Below, one piece after another: positions 22,680-33,320 of a DNA stretch of 64,000 nt. Location of the stretch: the NCBI RefSeq assembly GCF_028372415.1, contig NC_092875.1:412991239-413055238 (forward strand), in the 5' to 3' direction. How positions within the stretch are numbered: the first letter of the stretch is position 1; the number at the start of each line of letters is the position of its first letter. The notes below the pieces were generated by a model. It searched no databases and was not told where the DNA came from. It saw only the letters and a program-made list of their open reading frames with translations. The position numbers were made by a program, and so were the translations under genes. Origin of the DNA: Notamacropus eugenii (lineage: Eukaryota > Chordata > Mammalia > Diprotodontia > Macropodidae).

Positions 22680-23290
22680 TAAGGAACAGTATAAACCAAT
22701 GGAAATTAATGAATGGATATTACATTGTTATTAACAGCAATAACTAATATGTCAAATAATGAGAAAGCCTGCTGCAAGGCTAAAAGAGTCTTTATGGATT
22801 TTTCAAATAGAGAGCAATAAAGAGAGCCCTTTTAAGATACAGATTAGTCCAGCTCCCTTCTAATATTAGCCTAGGCATTAGGCCAGTAGGCATTTCACTT
22901 AAAATGAGAGATCCGTCTGTAGGACTGCTCAACATAAGCTGTGCATTACCAAGAAAAATACTAAGTAATCATTATCGGCTGGTATAGAAGCCTCCCATCT
23001 GCTCTGCAAGGTTAATTTCATAGCAAACAATGGAAATATTTACAGATTGATTCTGAGAAATAAGAGCCAACTGACAGAAATGGCATGCAAATTTCAGAAA
23101 CAGGGTACATAAACAACATGGGGAATTTAATTGTCCTGCCACATGATCAAATTTTCTGTTGCACAAAATAGCAAATAATGGAAACGTTGCCATATTTATA
23201 TTGCTCAAGTGATTATAATGTACTGTAAAATGTGTTTAGTGTTTAAGGGATTATGAAAAATAATTTCAATCTTGTTAATTTTTGCTAATG
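22680..23290. promoter_or_regulatory. candidate conserved non-coding block
   Basis: The stretch is free of recognisable repeats and dense in words bound by developmental regulators. It has an octamer ATGCAAAT (23085-23092) just after CTGACAG, a forkhead-type TAAACA (23110-23115), and TAAT words. I cannot test conservation here, so this is a hypothesis from composition and motif clustering only. Confidence 0.25.
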
Positions 23291-23869
23291 GGATGTTAAC
23301 TTTAAACTTTTCCATCTAGCCCACTAAATTCGTTTTTTAATGGTAAACTAGCTTAAGTCTCTGATGTGGTAAGATAAGAATTGGACCTGTGATCTCATTC
23401 ATGTATTTGGAGGTACTGGCTCATTTGATTAGGTCTAGGACATATTGAGGAGTTCCTCACCACCATTGGCTGCAGTGAAGGGGAGGCTAACTTCCATCTG
23501 AGGATTTGGTATGCAATTTTACTCCAGTATTTCTGGAGCATTTCCTTCAATGTTCAAAGGCTATTGGTGACTTTTTTCCTTGCCAAATTTGAGATGATGG
23601 GAAGGAGAAAGAGCCAAGCAGCATTCTTCTATCTTCTATGACTGTCTGTCTGTCAATCAGCATCTATATGATTAGAATCATTATTGGTTCTTTCATGTTA
23701 ACACGGTTCAGCCATCCAGTGACATTAACAGCAAGGAGGGCACCACCTCTTCTATTCCTCTCCCTATAATTGTTGGTATTCCATATATTTTGGAGGAATA
23801 CTCTATTGCTACAAAATTCATATATATTGATTTAGAATCTGAAGTGGCTTAGCATATTCAAAGATTCTT

Positions 23870-24560
23870 TTTCCACAGCCTGCTGGAAAATGTAAAGTGG
23901 AAGGATTCTTTGGGATCACATGATGATTCAGAGTTAGATTAACATTTATAGAGCCCATCCATCAGTACATATATCTTGTCTTGATACTGAACTCAGCCCA
24001 GATTAAGCAGCAGGAGGGAAGCAGACAACATTGCCTTTGGGAAACTCTACAATGCTTTTAATGATTACAAGCTGTTCTCGAAACAAAGGACCAATAATCT
24101 TTTCCCAGTGATGCCTTGTGGTTATGAGTCATGGAATACCACAGTCTCTGAAAAGAATTGGGCGTCTGAAGTTGCTGGCCACTCAAAGGGCAATGTGGTG
24201 GATGGTGAGTGTGAATGGATTGCAACATATTACCAAGGAAGTTTTGGTAGAGGAAGGGATCATAGAGGCCTAAAAAAGGGAAAGAGACTCATCATTTAGA
24301 GAGAATATGGGATAACCAATGAACAACCTGTGTGATTTGTTGGTATCTGTAAAAGGTTCAGAGATCCATTGGAACAACTCTAATGCAATACATTGGGTAG
24401 CCCTTCTGTGGAGGATTAATGAGAGAATATGAAAAAGCATAGGACAGAAGGAGAAGAAATGGATGGATTATGATAAACAACATTGAAGGACTATCCACAT
24501 GGACAAAGTCACAGATCCATTCAGTTAAATATGCATCAAGGTTTTGAGATATTGCCTATA
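23870..24560 (+). mobile_element. RTE-clade LINE relic, C-terminal end of ORF2
   Basis: Translation from about 24032 gives AFGKLYNAFNDYKLFSKQR, TNNLFPVMPCGYESWNTTV, SEKN. This is the RTE motif 'AFxKL...LP.L.YGCESW.L', which follows the reverse transcriptase domain. Degenerate matches to the 'RW..HV.R..DNRW' type ending continue to about 24560. Frames are broken throughout. RTE elements supply the 3' tail copied by the gttggacatgac-type SINEs elsewhere in this window. Confidence 0.65.
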
Positions 24561-25254
24561 AATAACGCTTTTCTTTCCAGGGCAACAGGGCAGCAGGGAT
24601 GTGCTGGTTAATGTTTAACAACCATCTCTTCACATCCCCCACCTCCACCCCCAATCTGTGTACATGACACACTTTCAAGTTTATTCTTTTTTTTCTCTAT
24701 TACTTTCTTAAGTCTAGATAGTAAGTAAAACAATAAACCAAGCTTTGATTTGTAGCCCTTGCTGATTTTTAAAGCGTAAGTCCTCACATTGAAAATTTAA
24801 CAATTAACTCTCTGGTCTAGCCTGGGGCAGGGACATAGGAAGTACCTGTTTACCTTGGGCACTTAACTATGTGAACCTATATCTTTCTCATGACTAAAAC
24901 TCTCTGGTCCATCTTTTTCTAACATCATGTTGCCCAGACCATCTTAATTGTTTGTCATTCCTTTAAAAGAAAATTCGTAAGTATAGGGTGAGATTAGAGG
25001 AAGTACAAAAAGCAAGGGAATATGAAACTTATTTCTGTTTTTTTCTTCTCAACTATCACGTCCTTTCTCTCAACATATTCTATTACCAGTTACTCTATTT
25101 CCTTTTCCGAAATTGAGAATTTTTTGTCCCCACAATCAGTCAACTATTTAATTCCTCTTGTCTGTTTAATGGGGGTTTTACCTCCAAGTTCATTTTATAT
25201 ATTTGTATGCTTTTATTGCTATTGTAAAGTAGAACAAAGAGAAGGCAGTATTAA
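24561..25254. other. no recognisable gene or repeat
   Basis: Unassigned AT-rich DNA. The 98-codon frame at 25022-25318 is rich in Ser, Phe and Ile from T-rich DNA and runs into an L2 tail, so I do not call it a gene. Confidence 0.35.
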
Positions 25255-25370
25255 AATACATTCAATTAAACCAGTCTTTATTAACTGTCTATTACATCCC
25301 AGGTACTCTACTAGATAATAGGGCTGTAATGACAAGCAGACAGTCCTTGTCCTTCATTCAAGGTTCTGGA
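25255..25370 (-). mobile_element. L2/MIR 3' tail relic, antisense
   Basis: Words 'ccagtctttattaactgtct', 'attacatcccaggtactcta', 'gacagtccttgtccttcatt' follow the reverse complement of the L2 3' region. Confidence 0.45.
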
Positions 25371-25589
25371 GATAGGAGTGCCATTCTAATGTTTGTCATT
25401 TTTGCTTGATCATGGTATTCTTTCAATGTGGATGTTATGGCACAAAGCAATGAAGACTAAATAACCTGAGAAAAATTAATGAATGATCCAGAGTAACTAA
25501 CTCAGCTATAAAACTGTAATTAACTGTTGGTCAAGTCTCCTTCAGAGTCAGTGGTATATGATGCATTAATTTTTACTTCCTGAATAGCA

Positions 25590-25705
25590 AAGCTGACTCT
25601 TTGATGACAGGGATAATTTAATTTTTGTCTTTTTTGTATATTCATCCTGTAGTACAGTGTCTGTTACATAAGAAGTATTTTATAAGTTCTTGTTGAATGA
25701 ATAAA
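25590..25705 (+). mobile_element. L2 3' end relic
   Basis: 'tttgatgacagggataattt' then 'tagtacagtgtctgttacat', 'aagaagtattttataagttc' and 'ttgttgaatgaataaatt' match the L2 terminus, including the TGAATGAA-like end. Confidence 0.6.
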
Positions 25706-25940
25706 TTAACCAACATAGCATTGTATACAAGGTACAGATGATTGTTCTACAAACATTATATTGTCACAATTTTATTATGTGTTGTTCCCAGTTATACAAT
25801 GGATATTCTCTACTTTTTAATAATATTTACAATTAAGCATAGAAAAAGTTATAAGAAAAAATTTAAGAATTTGATTGCTCCCTCTTTTCCTGCTTTCTCC
25901 CTCCCCCTCCCCAAATCAATCCTAACTTCATCCTCTTGAT

Positions 25941-26166
25941 CAGAGGGGTGAGACAAATCCAGGAAGCTACATATGACTCACAACACTCCTGAGTGCAGAT
26001 CAAATCAGACTAAAATGTAATTGGGAAATATTTCACAAAATAAATAAAAATTTAATAAACCATAAATAATGTTTAATATGTAGTTTTCAAAATTAATTTG
26101 CCTCCCACAGGGATACTTCTGTGTGGTTTAGTGGTGCACATTTTTTATTTGAGTTTGACACCACTG
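25941..26166. mobile_element. hAT-like MITE (family shared with 38.6 kb)
   Basis: The left end is CAGAGGGGTGAGACAAATCC. The right end, reverse complemented, is CAGTGGTGTCAAACTCAAAT. The right-hand interior read in reverse (gtgtcaaactcaaataaaaa) matches the second copy at about 38605 (ggtgtcaaactcaaatagaa). Flanking 8-mers ctcttgat and ctctaagt share five positions, compatible with a decayed 8-bp duplication. Confidence 0.6.
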
Positions 26167-26349
26167 CTCTAAGTTATCACCTCAGGATATAAGCAGAAGC
26201 AGAATATAGCTGATCCGGCGATAGATGGAGTGCACTATGAAAGGGCAAAGGAGAGTGACCAGAAAGGCCAGAAGGGAGCTGGGCATGGATCATTTATTAA
26301 ATATGCTGGCAACAGATAATTAGGTTCTACACATACTTTGGCATACATC

Positions 26350-26880
26350 TGGGCTTGGTGGCTTGACTCATGAGCCTTCAGAGTTGTCTTACATTGTTGT
26401 ATTGCTGGGAAGAGCTAAATCTGTCAAAAGTGGTCATTACACAATGTTGCTGCGGACAATGTTCTCCTGGTTCTGATCACTTCACTCAAGATCAGTTCAT
26501 GTAAGTTTTTCCAGGTTTTTCTGAAATCTGCCTGCTCATCATTTCTTATAGCACAATGTAGTATTCCATTACATTCACATAATACAACTTGTTCAATCAT
26601 TCCCCAATTGATGCATATCCCATTAATTTCCAATTCTCTACCACCACAAAAAGGGCTGCCATAAGTATTTTTGTATATGTGGGTCCTTTCTCCATTTTTG
26701 TGATGTTTTGTGGATACAGCCTTAGAAATGGTATTATTGGATCAAAGGGTATGCACAGTTTTATAGGCCTTTGAGCATAGCTCCAAATTGTTCTCCAGAA
26801 TAGTTGGATCAGTTCACAACTCTACCAACAATGCATTAGTGTTCCAATTTTCCCACATCTTCTACAAGATTTATCATCTT
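26350..26880 (-). mobile_element. L1 ORF2 C-terminal end, antisense
   Basis: The minus strand encodes INWGMIEQVVLCECNGILHC and AIRNDEQADFRKTWKNLHEL (26633 downward), plus a segment matching the post-zinc-knuckle region further up (26770-26880). Usual L1 3'UTR sequence is not obvious at the low-coordinate end, so it may be 3'-truncated or decayed. Confidence 0.75.
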
Positions 26881-26984
26881 TTAAAAAAAAAACAACTTTT
26901 CTGTCTTATGAACAGCAAAAACACTGAGGTTTGATACAATAAAAAGGTAAATGTTAAAACTAATCCAAAGTAAAATAGTATTCT

Positions 26985-27140
26985 GTGAGAAGTTGAGGAT
27001 TCTTGCTCACTGGAGGTCTTGAATCAAAATCTGTATGACCAATCACTGGGTTTCTTGAGGGAGATTCTTGTTCATTTAATTGGACTAGATGGCCTTCTTA
27101 GGAACTTTCAGCTCCTGATATTCTGTAATTCTTTGAAGTC
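26985..27140 (+). mobile_element. CR1/L3-type LINE 3' end relic
   Basis: Words in order: 'ctggaggtcttgaatcaaaa', 'ctgtatgaccaatcactggg', 'gagggagattcttgttcatt', 'ggactagatggccttcttag', 'ctgatattctgtaattcttt'. This is the conserved amniote CR1/L3 3'UTR pattern (GGACTAGATGGCCTCTGAGG ... ATTCTGTGATTCT). Confidence 0.65.
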
Positions 27141-28254
27141 AATTTGATCCTTAGGCAGAGACTGTTTTCTCTGAGATCTCAAGTATGCATCTTCCTAGGT
27201 ACCATTTTCTACCTCGATGACTTTCAGGTCTGGTAGGTATGTGTACAGAAGGTGCAAACTGTGGCTACAGCTGTGCTCTGGTCCTTGTCCAAGAGACCAG
27301 AAGAACTGAAATGATAGATGTCTCCTTACAAAAGGACTTCCCTTTATTCCTCTCAACATGAAGTAAAACATTTTCAATATAAAGAGAATAAAGAGATTTT
27401 TTTGAAAAAAATTATTTGAAAAATGTTCTGTCTGTATGAGTTTCTATAATTATATTCTTATACCTTTTAAATTTGAAGTCTTGTAGGATAAGGACATCTA
27501 TTTTTATGGTCTCTGAAATTCCCAATGCATAACCCTTTGAGAACATTCAAACTCTAAAATGCAATGATGACGATAACATTTAAAAATACTTTAAGTTTGT
27601 TAAAACATTTATTACTATATCCTTGCATATTAATATATACTCTAATTTTGGGTTAATAAACTATATTAACATATAAGGTATATTTTGCTATCATAGCCTC
27701 TGTGGGACTAATACAGAGGCTTCCATTGAGTGGACAAGTGGTTTCAGTTGGATGATCTTACTTTTAAATCTAAGCAGTCTTCCAAGAGCAGCAATACCAT
27801 TTTGCCCACAGGTTCATCTAAGTCTATTAGTGCTCATTAGCTTATTCCTTCCAAGTAAGATGTTAATGACCTTCTGATGACCCTGGATTATTTTCAGCTT
27901 CTTTATTTGGAACTCTTCAGTTCTTCAAATCAGGCAAGAACGCATAGTTACATAGCCATGACTCTGGAAGTTCTGCATTACTGACCCAAAGTAGCAGAAA
28001 GAAAGATGAAAATTGTAAAAACCCTGATTATCTGAAAATTCATAGGAACCTTCAGTTAACTGGATTTTATGCTTTGTTTCTTCAAAGGAAAAAATTCACA
28101 ACAAAACAAGATTATAAGGTAACAGAGATGTATTTGTATCTATTATATGTATTAGATGTATTTGTATCTATTATATTCATGTATAATTAGCTTACATAAA
28201 ACAATACCAGTAAACCACTGCGCGATGTCTTCCAAGATTCATCCATTGAGAACA
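27141..28254. other. repeat-poor intergenic DNA
   Basis: No repeat family recognised over about 1.1 kb except the 28-bp tandem listed separately. Candidate unique sequence. Confidence 0.35.
28126..28176. repeat. tandem duplication, 28-bp period
   Basis: The 23-base word beginning agatgtatttgtatctatta occurs exactly at 28126-28148 and 28154-28176. A recent local duplication or replication slip. Confidence 0.8.
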
Positions 28255-28365
28255 TGTCAGCTTGTTGAAGACAAGGATTTTTCACCTTTGTCTTTGTATC
28301 TCAACCATCTAGCAATGTGGATCCTACTGAGGATAAACATAATAAATACTTGTTAATTAGTTGAT
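28255..28365 (+). mobile_element. L2 3' end relic
   Basis: 'cagcttgttgaagacaagga', 'ctttgtctttgtatctcaac', 'gaggataaacataataaata' and 'cttgttaatta' correspond to the L2 3' terminus. Confidence 0.55.
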
Positions 28366-28914
28366 TATCTCCAGTATATTGTTATAACTAGGGTCATTAA
28401 ATAGGCCAATCTATTTTACAAAGTTTTAAAATGCTTGCTGAAAGAAAAACAGTAGTCTAAATAATCCTCAATCAATCAGAAATCCAATTAATCAGACAAA
28501 GGCATTTTCTGTACATTCTGGTTAATCAAGGTCTTGGCTTAGTAGTGATTTGATTGTTAAAACTGCCTTTCCCTTCTGATTGCTTAGAATTTTACCACAA
28601 TCATAGCATAGAAAAACTAAAGCCACATGCCATTAATATATCAGGATAATGTCACTGAAATCTTTCAATTTTCCTGTACTTACATTTTTTATTTTTTAAT
28701 TCAATTTTATTTTATTTTTATTTTGAAATTCTCTCCCTCCCTCTATCCCCATTCACTCAAAGAGAAGAAAAACAGAACTCACTACAAGTATGTATTATGT
28801 TTATCTTTCTAATGTAAGTTTGGGATTTATCTCTGTGTCTGAGAGCTTAGTCTCAGATTTTCATGTAGCTGATCATAGATTTAGGACTGGTAAAGATGTT
28901 AGAAATCACCTGGT

Positions 28915-29030
28915 CTAAGCACCACATTTTTGGAAACTGAGGCCCAGAGAGGTGAAGTCACATGTGTAGTACCTGGCAGACCTAGGATTTGAATCTCAGT
29001 CTCCAAATCCACTCTACCAGGTGTTTTGTG
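28915..29030 (-). mobile_element. MIR SINE relic, antisense
   Basis: 'aaactgaggcccagagaggt' then 'gaagtcacatgtgtagtacc', 'cctaggatttgaatctcagt' and 'ctccaaatccactctaccag' is the reverse complement of MIR in correct order. A GT microsatellite follows (29030-29053). Confidence 0.7.
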
Positions 29031-29134
29031 CGTGTATGTGTGTGTGTGTGTGTGGAGTTGGGGACGGCATCTTCCTTTTGAAGAGAAAATATATAACATA
29101 ATTAAGGAGCAGAAATAGAAAAGGAAGGAGGAAA

Positions 29135-29640
29135 GTGATAAGCATTTATTAAATATCTACTACGGGCCAGGCTGTGCACAGAGCCTTTTATTTTTATTTA
29201 TTTATTTTTAAAGGTCATTTAGTTCAGTCCTCTCCTTTTTTATTTTTATTTTTGAGGGGGAACTGCAAGGCAATTGGGGTTAAGTGAGTTGCCCAAGGTC
29301 ATACAGCTAGTAAGTGAGTCAAGTATTAGAGGTTGGATTATATTTGAATATTATATATATAGTATTAGAACTCAGGTTCTCCTGACTCCAGGGCTGGTAT
29401 TCTATACATTCACTGCACCATCTAGCTGCCCCCATGCAGAGCATTTTACAAATATGATCTCATTTGATTTTCTCAACAACCCTGATGCATCTATCATTAT
29501 TCTCATTTCATAGTTGATGAAAGAGGCACACAAAGGTTAAGTGACTTGCCCAGCATTACACAGCTAGTAAGTGTCTGAGGCTGGACTTGAACTCAGGTTC
29601 TCCTGACTCCAGGCCTAGTGTTCTATCCACTGAAATATCT
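29135..29640 (-). mobile_element. MIR/THER SINE, antisense, split by a younger SINE
   Basis: The tail side (agcatttattaaatatctac, gggccaggctgtgcacagag) lies at 29135-29190. The rest resumes at 29437 (gcagagcattttacaaatat ... gcattacacagctagtaagt ... gaactcaggttctcctgact) and reaches the head near 29635. The split is caused by the insertion at 29191-29436. Confidence 0.7.
29191..29436 (-). mobile_element. tRNA-headed marsupial SINE nested in a MIR
   Basis: On the minus strand it starts with the gggggcagctagatggtgca head (near 29433) and ends in two A-rich tracts. The flanks cagagcctttta (29179-29190) and cagagcatttta (29437-29448) match at 11 of 12 bases, the target duplication made when it landed in the older SINE. 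The poly-A tail fits L1-driven movement. Confidence 0.8.
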
Positions 29641-29824
29641 AATGTTTAGACACTGTAGCTGGTAAAATGACATAGATATGTAAACATGTTGGCATTTTAA
29701 ATAAAGAACTTGGTGTTAGAATTGTTATTATTGGGCCAATACAGTCAATAAAATAATAAATTCTTGATTCTAATAACTTGGAGATTACCTTTCTAGTGAA
29801 ATATCTAAAACTTCTTTTGCATTG

Positions 29825-29839
29825 TCTAAGAACATCTTT
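29825..29839. repeat. 15-bp TSD of the 30-32 kb HAL1 (low-coordinate copy)
   Basis: tctaagaacatcttt is identical to 32785-32799. Read on the element's strand it starts AAAGA, a normal L1 endonuclease target. Confidence 0.9.
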
Positions 29840-30698
29840 TTTTGTTGTTCAGCAAAATAAATTCTTTTATTTATTTATTCATCCTGTTATTTATTTATTT
29901 TATTTTCCACATTCATTTCCACAAAATTTGAGTTCCATATTTCTTCTCCATCTCTTCCCTCCCCCCACCCCAAATCGCAAAACATTCTAATTACCCCTAT
30001 CACCAATCTGCCCTCCCTTGTAGCATTCCTCCCTTCCCTTATCCCCATCTTCTCTTTTGTCCTGTAGGGCAAGATAAATTTCTATACGCCATTACCTGTA
30101 TATCTCATTTCCTAGTTGTGTGTAAGAACAATACTCAACAGTTGTTTCTAAAACTTTGAGTTCCAACTTCTCTTCATCCCTCCCTCCTCACCAACCCCCA
30201 CTGGGAAGGCAAGTAATTCAATATAGGCCATATCTGTGTAGTTTTGCAAATGACTTCCATAATAGTCATGTTGTGTAAGACTAACTATATTTCCCTACAT
30301 CCTATCCTGCCCCCTATTTCTTCTACTCTCTATTTTGACCCTGTCCCTCCCCAAGAATGTTGACTTCTAATTGCTCCCTTCACTCATTGTCCTCCCTTCC
30401 ATCATACCCCCTACCCTGCTTATCTACTTCTCCCCCACTTCCCTGTATTGTAAGATAGGTTTTCATACCAAAATGAGTGTGCATTTTATTCCTTCCTTTA
30501 GTCGAATGTAATGAGAGTAAGCTTCATTTTCTCTCACCTCCCCCCTTTTTACCTCCACTGAAAAGTCTTTTACTTGCCTCTTTTATGAGATAATTTGCCC
30601 CATTCCATTTCTCCCTTTCTCCTCCCAATATATTTCTCTCACCCTTTAATTTCATTTTTTTAAGATGTGATCCCATCCTATTTGACTTACCCTGTGCT

Positions 30699-30699
30699 A

Positions 30700-30733
<34 letters not shown>

Positions 30734-30735
30734 TA
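30699..30735. repeat. (GT)n microsatellite in HAL1 3'UTR
   Basis: About 17 GT units at the position equivalent to the CA tract of the 7.2-10 kb copy (opposite orientation). Confidence 0.85.
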
Positions 30736-30887
30736 TGTGTAATCTCACCAACTACCCAGATACTGAAAAAAGTTTCAAGAGTTACAAATATTATCTTTCC
30801 ATGTAGGAATGTAAATAGTTCAATTTTAGTAAGTCCCTTATGATTTCTCTTTCCTGTTTACCTTTTCATACTTCCCTTGATTCTTGT

Positions 30888-31978
30888 GTTTGAAAGTCAA
30901 ATTTTCTTTTCAGCTCTATTCTTTTCATCAAGAATGTTTGAAAGTCCTCTATTTTATTGAAAGACTATTTTTTCCCCTGAAGTATTATACTCAGTTTTTC
31001 TGGGAAGGTAATTCTTGATTTTAATACTAGTTCCTTTGACTTCTGGAATATCATATTCCACACCCTTCAATCCATTAATGTAGAAGCTGCTAGATCTTGT
31101 GTTATCCTGATTGTATTTCGACATTACTTGAATTGTTTCTTTCTAGCTGCTTGCAATATTTTCTCCTTGACCTGGGAACTCTAGAATTTGGCTACAATGT
31201 TCCTAGAGGTTTCTTTTTTTGGATCTCTTTCAGGAGGTGATTGGTGGATTCTTTCAATATTTATTTTGCCCTCTGGTTCTAGAATCTCAGGGCAGTTTTC
31301 CTTGATAATTTCATGAAAAATGATATCTAGGCTCTTTTTATGATTATGGCTTTCAAGTAGTCCCTTAATTTTTAAATTGTCTCTCCTGGATCTATTTTCC
31401 AGGTCAGTTGTTTTTCCAGTGACATATTCCCCATTATCTTCCATTTTTTCATTCTTTTGGTTTTGTTTTGTGATTTCTTGATTTCTCATAAAGTCATTAG
31501 CCTCCATCTGTTCCATTCTAATTTTGAAAGAACTATTTTCTTTAGTGAGCTTTTGAACTGCCTTTTCCATCTGGCTAATTCTGCTTTTGAAAGCATTCTT
31601 CTCCTCATTAGCTTTTTGAACTTCTTTTGCCAGTTGAGTTAGACTGTTTTTAAAGGTGTTATTTTCTTCAGCATTTTTTTGGGTCTCCTTTAGCAAGGTG
31701 TTGACCTGCTTTTCGTGCTTTTTTTGCATCTCTCTCATTTCTCTTCCCAATTTTTCCTCCACCTCTCTAACTTGATTTTCAAAATCCTTTTTGAGCTCTT
31801 CCATGCCCTGAGACCATTGAATATTTATTTTCGATGTTTGGGATACAGAAGCCTTGACTTTTATGTCTTTCCCTGAGGGTAAGCATTGTTCTTCCTCATC
31901 CAAAAGGATGGGAGAAGATATCTCTTCACCAAGAAAGTAACCTTCTATAGTTTTATTTTTTTCCCCTTTTTTGGGCAT
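30888..31978 (-). pseudogene. HAL1/L1 ORF1, few stops
   Basis: Open for 265 codons from MPKKGEKNKTIEGYFLGEE through the coiled coil (MEELKKDFENQVREVEEKLG, ISQMEKAVQKLTKENSSFK) and the RRM (GKTTDLENRSRRDNLKIKG) to RDPKKETSRNIVAKF. It stops at 31181-31183, where the 7.2 kb copy has a CAG codon. The C-terminal domain continues in the same frame with at least one more stop soon after (KKQFK-stop). The normal end at QTQE-stop is also lost. Role as for the other ORF1 copies: single-stranded RNA binding and chaperone in the L1 particle. Confidence 0.85.
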
Positions 31979-32784
31979 TCTCCCAACCAGTTACTTGACT
32001 TTTGGGTCTTTTGTCAAGAGCAGGGTATACTCTGGTGATCTGTAAGATCTCAGTTCCTCCCAAGTGGCACAATCAAGCATGTACACTGGTCTGGGAGTAG
32101 GGGGAGATTTTTGTGTCTAGAATCTTAGCAGAGTTTCCTCTTCACAACCACCTCACCTCCAGTGCCACCAAGACAGCATTGGGGGCTGAGATTCAGATAA
32201 GATGTGGGGGCAGGGCTGCCATTTAATGAGCGATAAAGATCTGCCACAGGGCCTTTATACAGAGTTGAGGTAAAAATCAGCTGTTCAGCACCCCCAGGGG
32301 TTTTACAATCCAACAACACATGCGGGCTGCTGTAGGGGCTGCTATGGGAACTGCTACTGCCTGCCCGATGAGGTCTCTGAAGGTTGCAGCCTGAAGTTGG
32401 AGCTATGGGAAGGTCCTTCTCCCTTCTTGGCCAGCTGAAAAAACCCTCTCACTGACCTTTGGCACCTGTGGGTTGAAGGATCTGTGAACCACTGCTACTG
32501 CGACTGGAGATTCCACCCCCAAGCCCTGTTCATGTCCTCCTAGAGTTGTGCCATGCTGAGCCAGCCAAGGCTGGGCTGGGCTCCACTCTGCGTCCAGTGT
32601 GACAGACATTTCCTATTGGCCTTTCAGGTCACCCTGGGCTGGAAATTTCCTCCACTCTGTTGTTCTGTGGCTTCTGTTGCTCTAGAATTTGTTGAGAGTC
32701 TTTTTTTACAGATATTTTATGGCTGTGGAGGGAAAGCCAACATACGTGTGTCTTTCTACTCTGCCATCTTGACTCTACCCCCTC

Positions 32785-32799
32785 TCTAAGAACATCTTT
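32785..32799. repeat. 15-bp TSD of the 30-32 kb HAL1 (high-coordinate copy)
   Basis: tctaagaacatcttt, exact match to 29825-29839. Confidence 0.9.
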
Positions 32800-32820
32800 A
32801 CTAGTTTCAAGTCAAAGCAA

Positions 32821-32822
32821 TT

Positions 32823-32857
<35 letters not shown>

Positions 32858-32900
32858 TATACATATTCATATAGATATAGACATATACTTATACATGTAA
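32821..32900. repeat. (TA)n(CA)n microsatellite
   Basis: About 13 TA units, then CACACACA and degenerate ATAC/ATAG repeats. Confidence 0.85.
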
Positions 32901-33109
32901 ACCTTTTAGTAGGGTGCTAGATTTGGTCAAAATGACTTGATGTCTTTGAATAAGTTAAAAAGAGATCAGACTTTTGGGGGCACAGGGAGCATAAACTTCT
33001 TTTACCCATGGAGATTATCATTGGCTTTACAATTTATAATTTTAGAAATGTAGGAATCTTGTGAGTTACCAATTAAGAGGTTCTTCCACATTTTGAAATT
33101 GCAGCTGCT

Positions 33110-33320
33110 GCTACCGCTGCTGTTTTTGTTGCTGTTATCTTGCTCTGTTTTCAAAGAGGACCGATGACATCATGGAGTGATATCTTGACTCATACTTGAA
33201 CTGGATTTAAGTGAAGGAGAGTTGCTCTTCCTGAGTCATTGAAGTTAAAAGTCAGGATGACTGGTGATGGCCTGTAATGAAGTTAATGACCTTGGAGGGG
33301 CAAGTGTAGTAGTCATGGAG
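33110..33320 (-). mobile_element. marsupial SINE tail family (GGACAAAYAACAAC-type), antisense
   Basis: The plus strand starts with a TTGTTGCTG-type run (the reverse of an AACAAC tail). It then reads 'tttcaaagaggaccgatgac', 'atcttgactcatacttgaac', 'tggatttaagtgaaggagag' and 'aggatgactggtgatggcct'. This matches in order the sequence at 61.09-61.29 kb on the opposite strand and the tails of the composites at 34.5 and 50.5 kb. Confidence 0.65.

Larger units (their letters stand above)
29840..32784 (-). mobile_element. HAL1: complete HAL1-type (ORF1-only L1) retrotransposon
   Basis: Full-length second copy. The 5' end near 32784 (GGGGTAGAGTCAAGATGGCA on the minus strand) is followed by a 5'UTR of about 800 bp, ORF1 from 31978 to about 30888, and a purine-rich 3'UTR of about 1 kb with a GT/CA microsatellite (30699-30733). 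The A/TAAA-rich tail adjoins an exact 15-bp duplication. No ORF2 is present. Between the TAAA-type tail and the last A-run lie about 20 extra bases (near 29844-29866) absent from the 7.2-10 kb copy, possibly a short 3' transduction. It shares sequence with the 7.2 kb copy from end to end. Confidence 0.88.
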
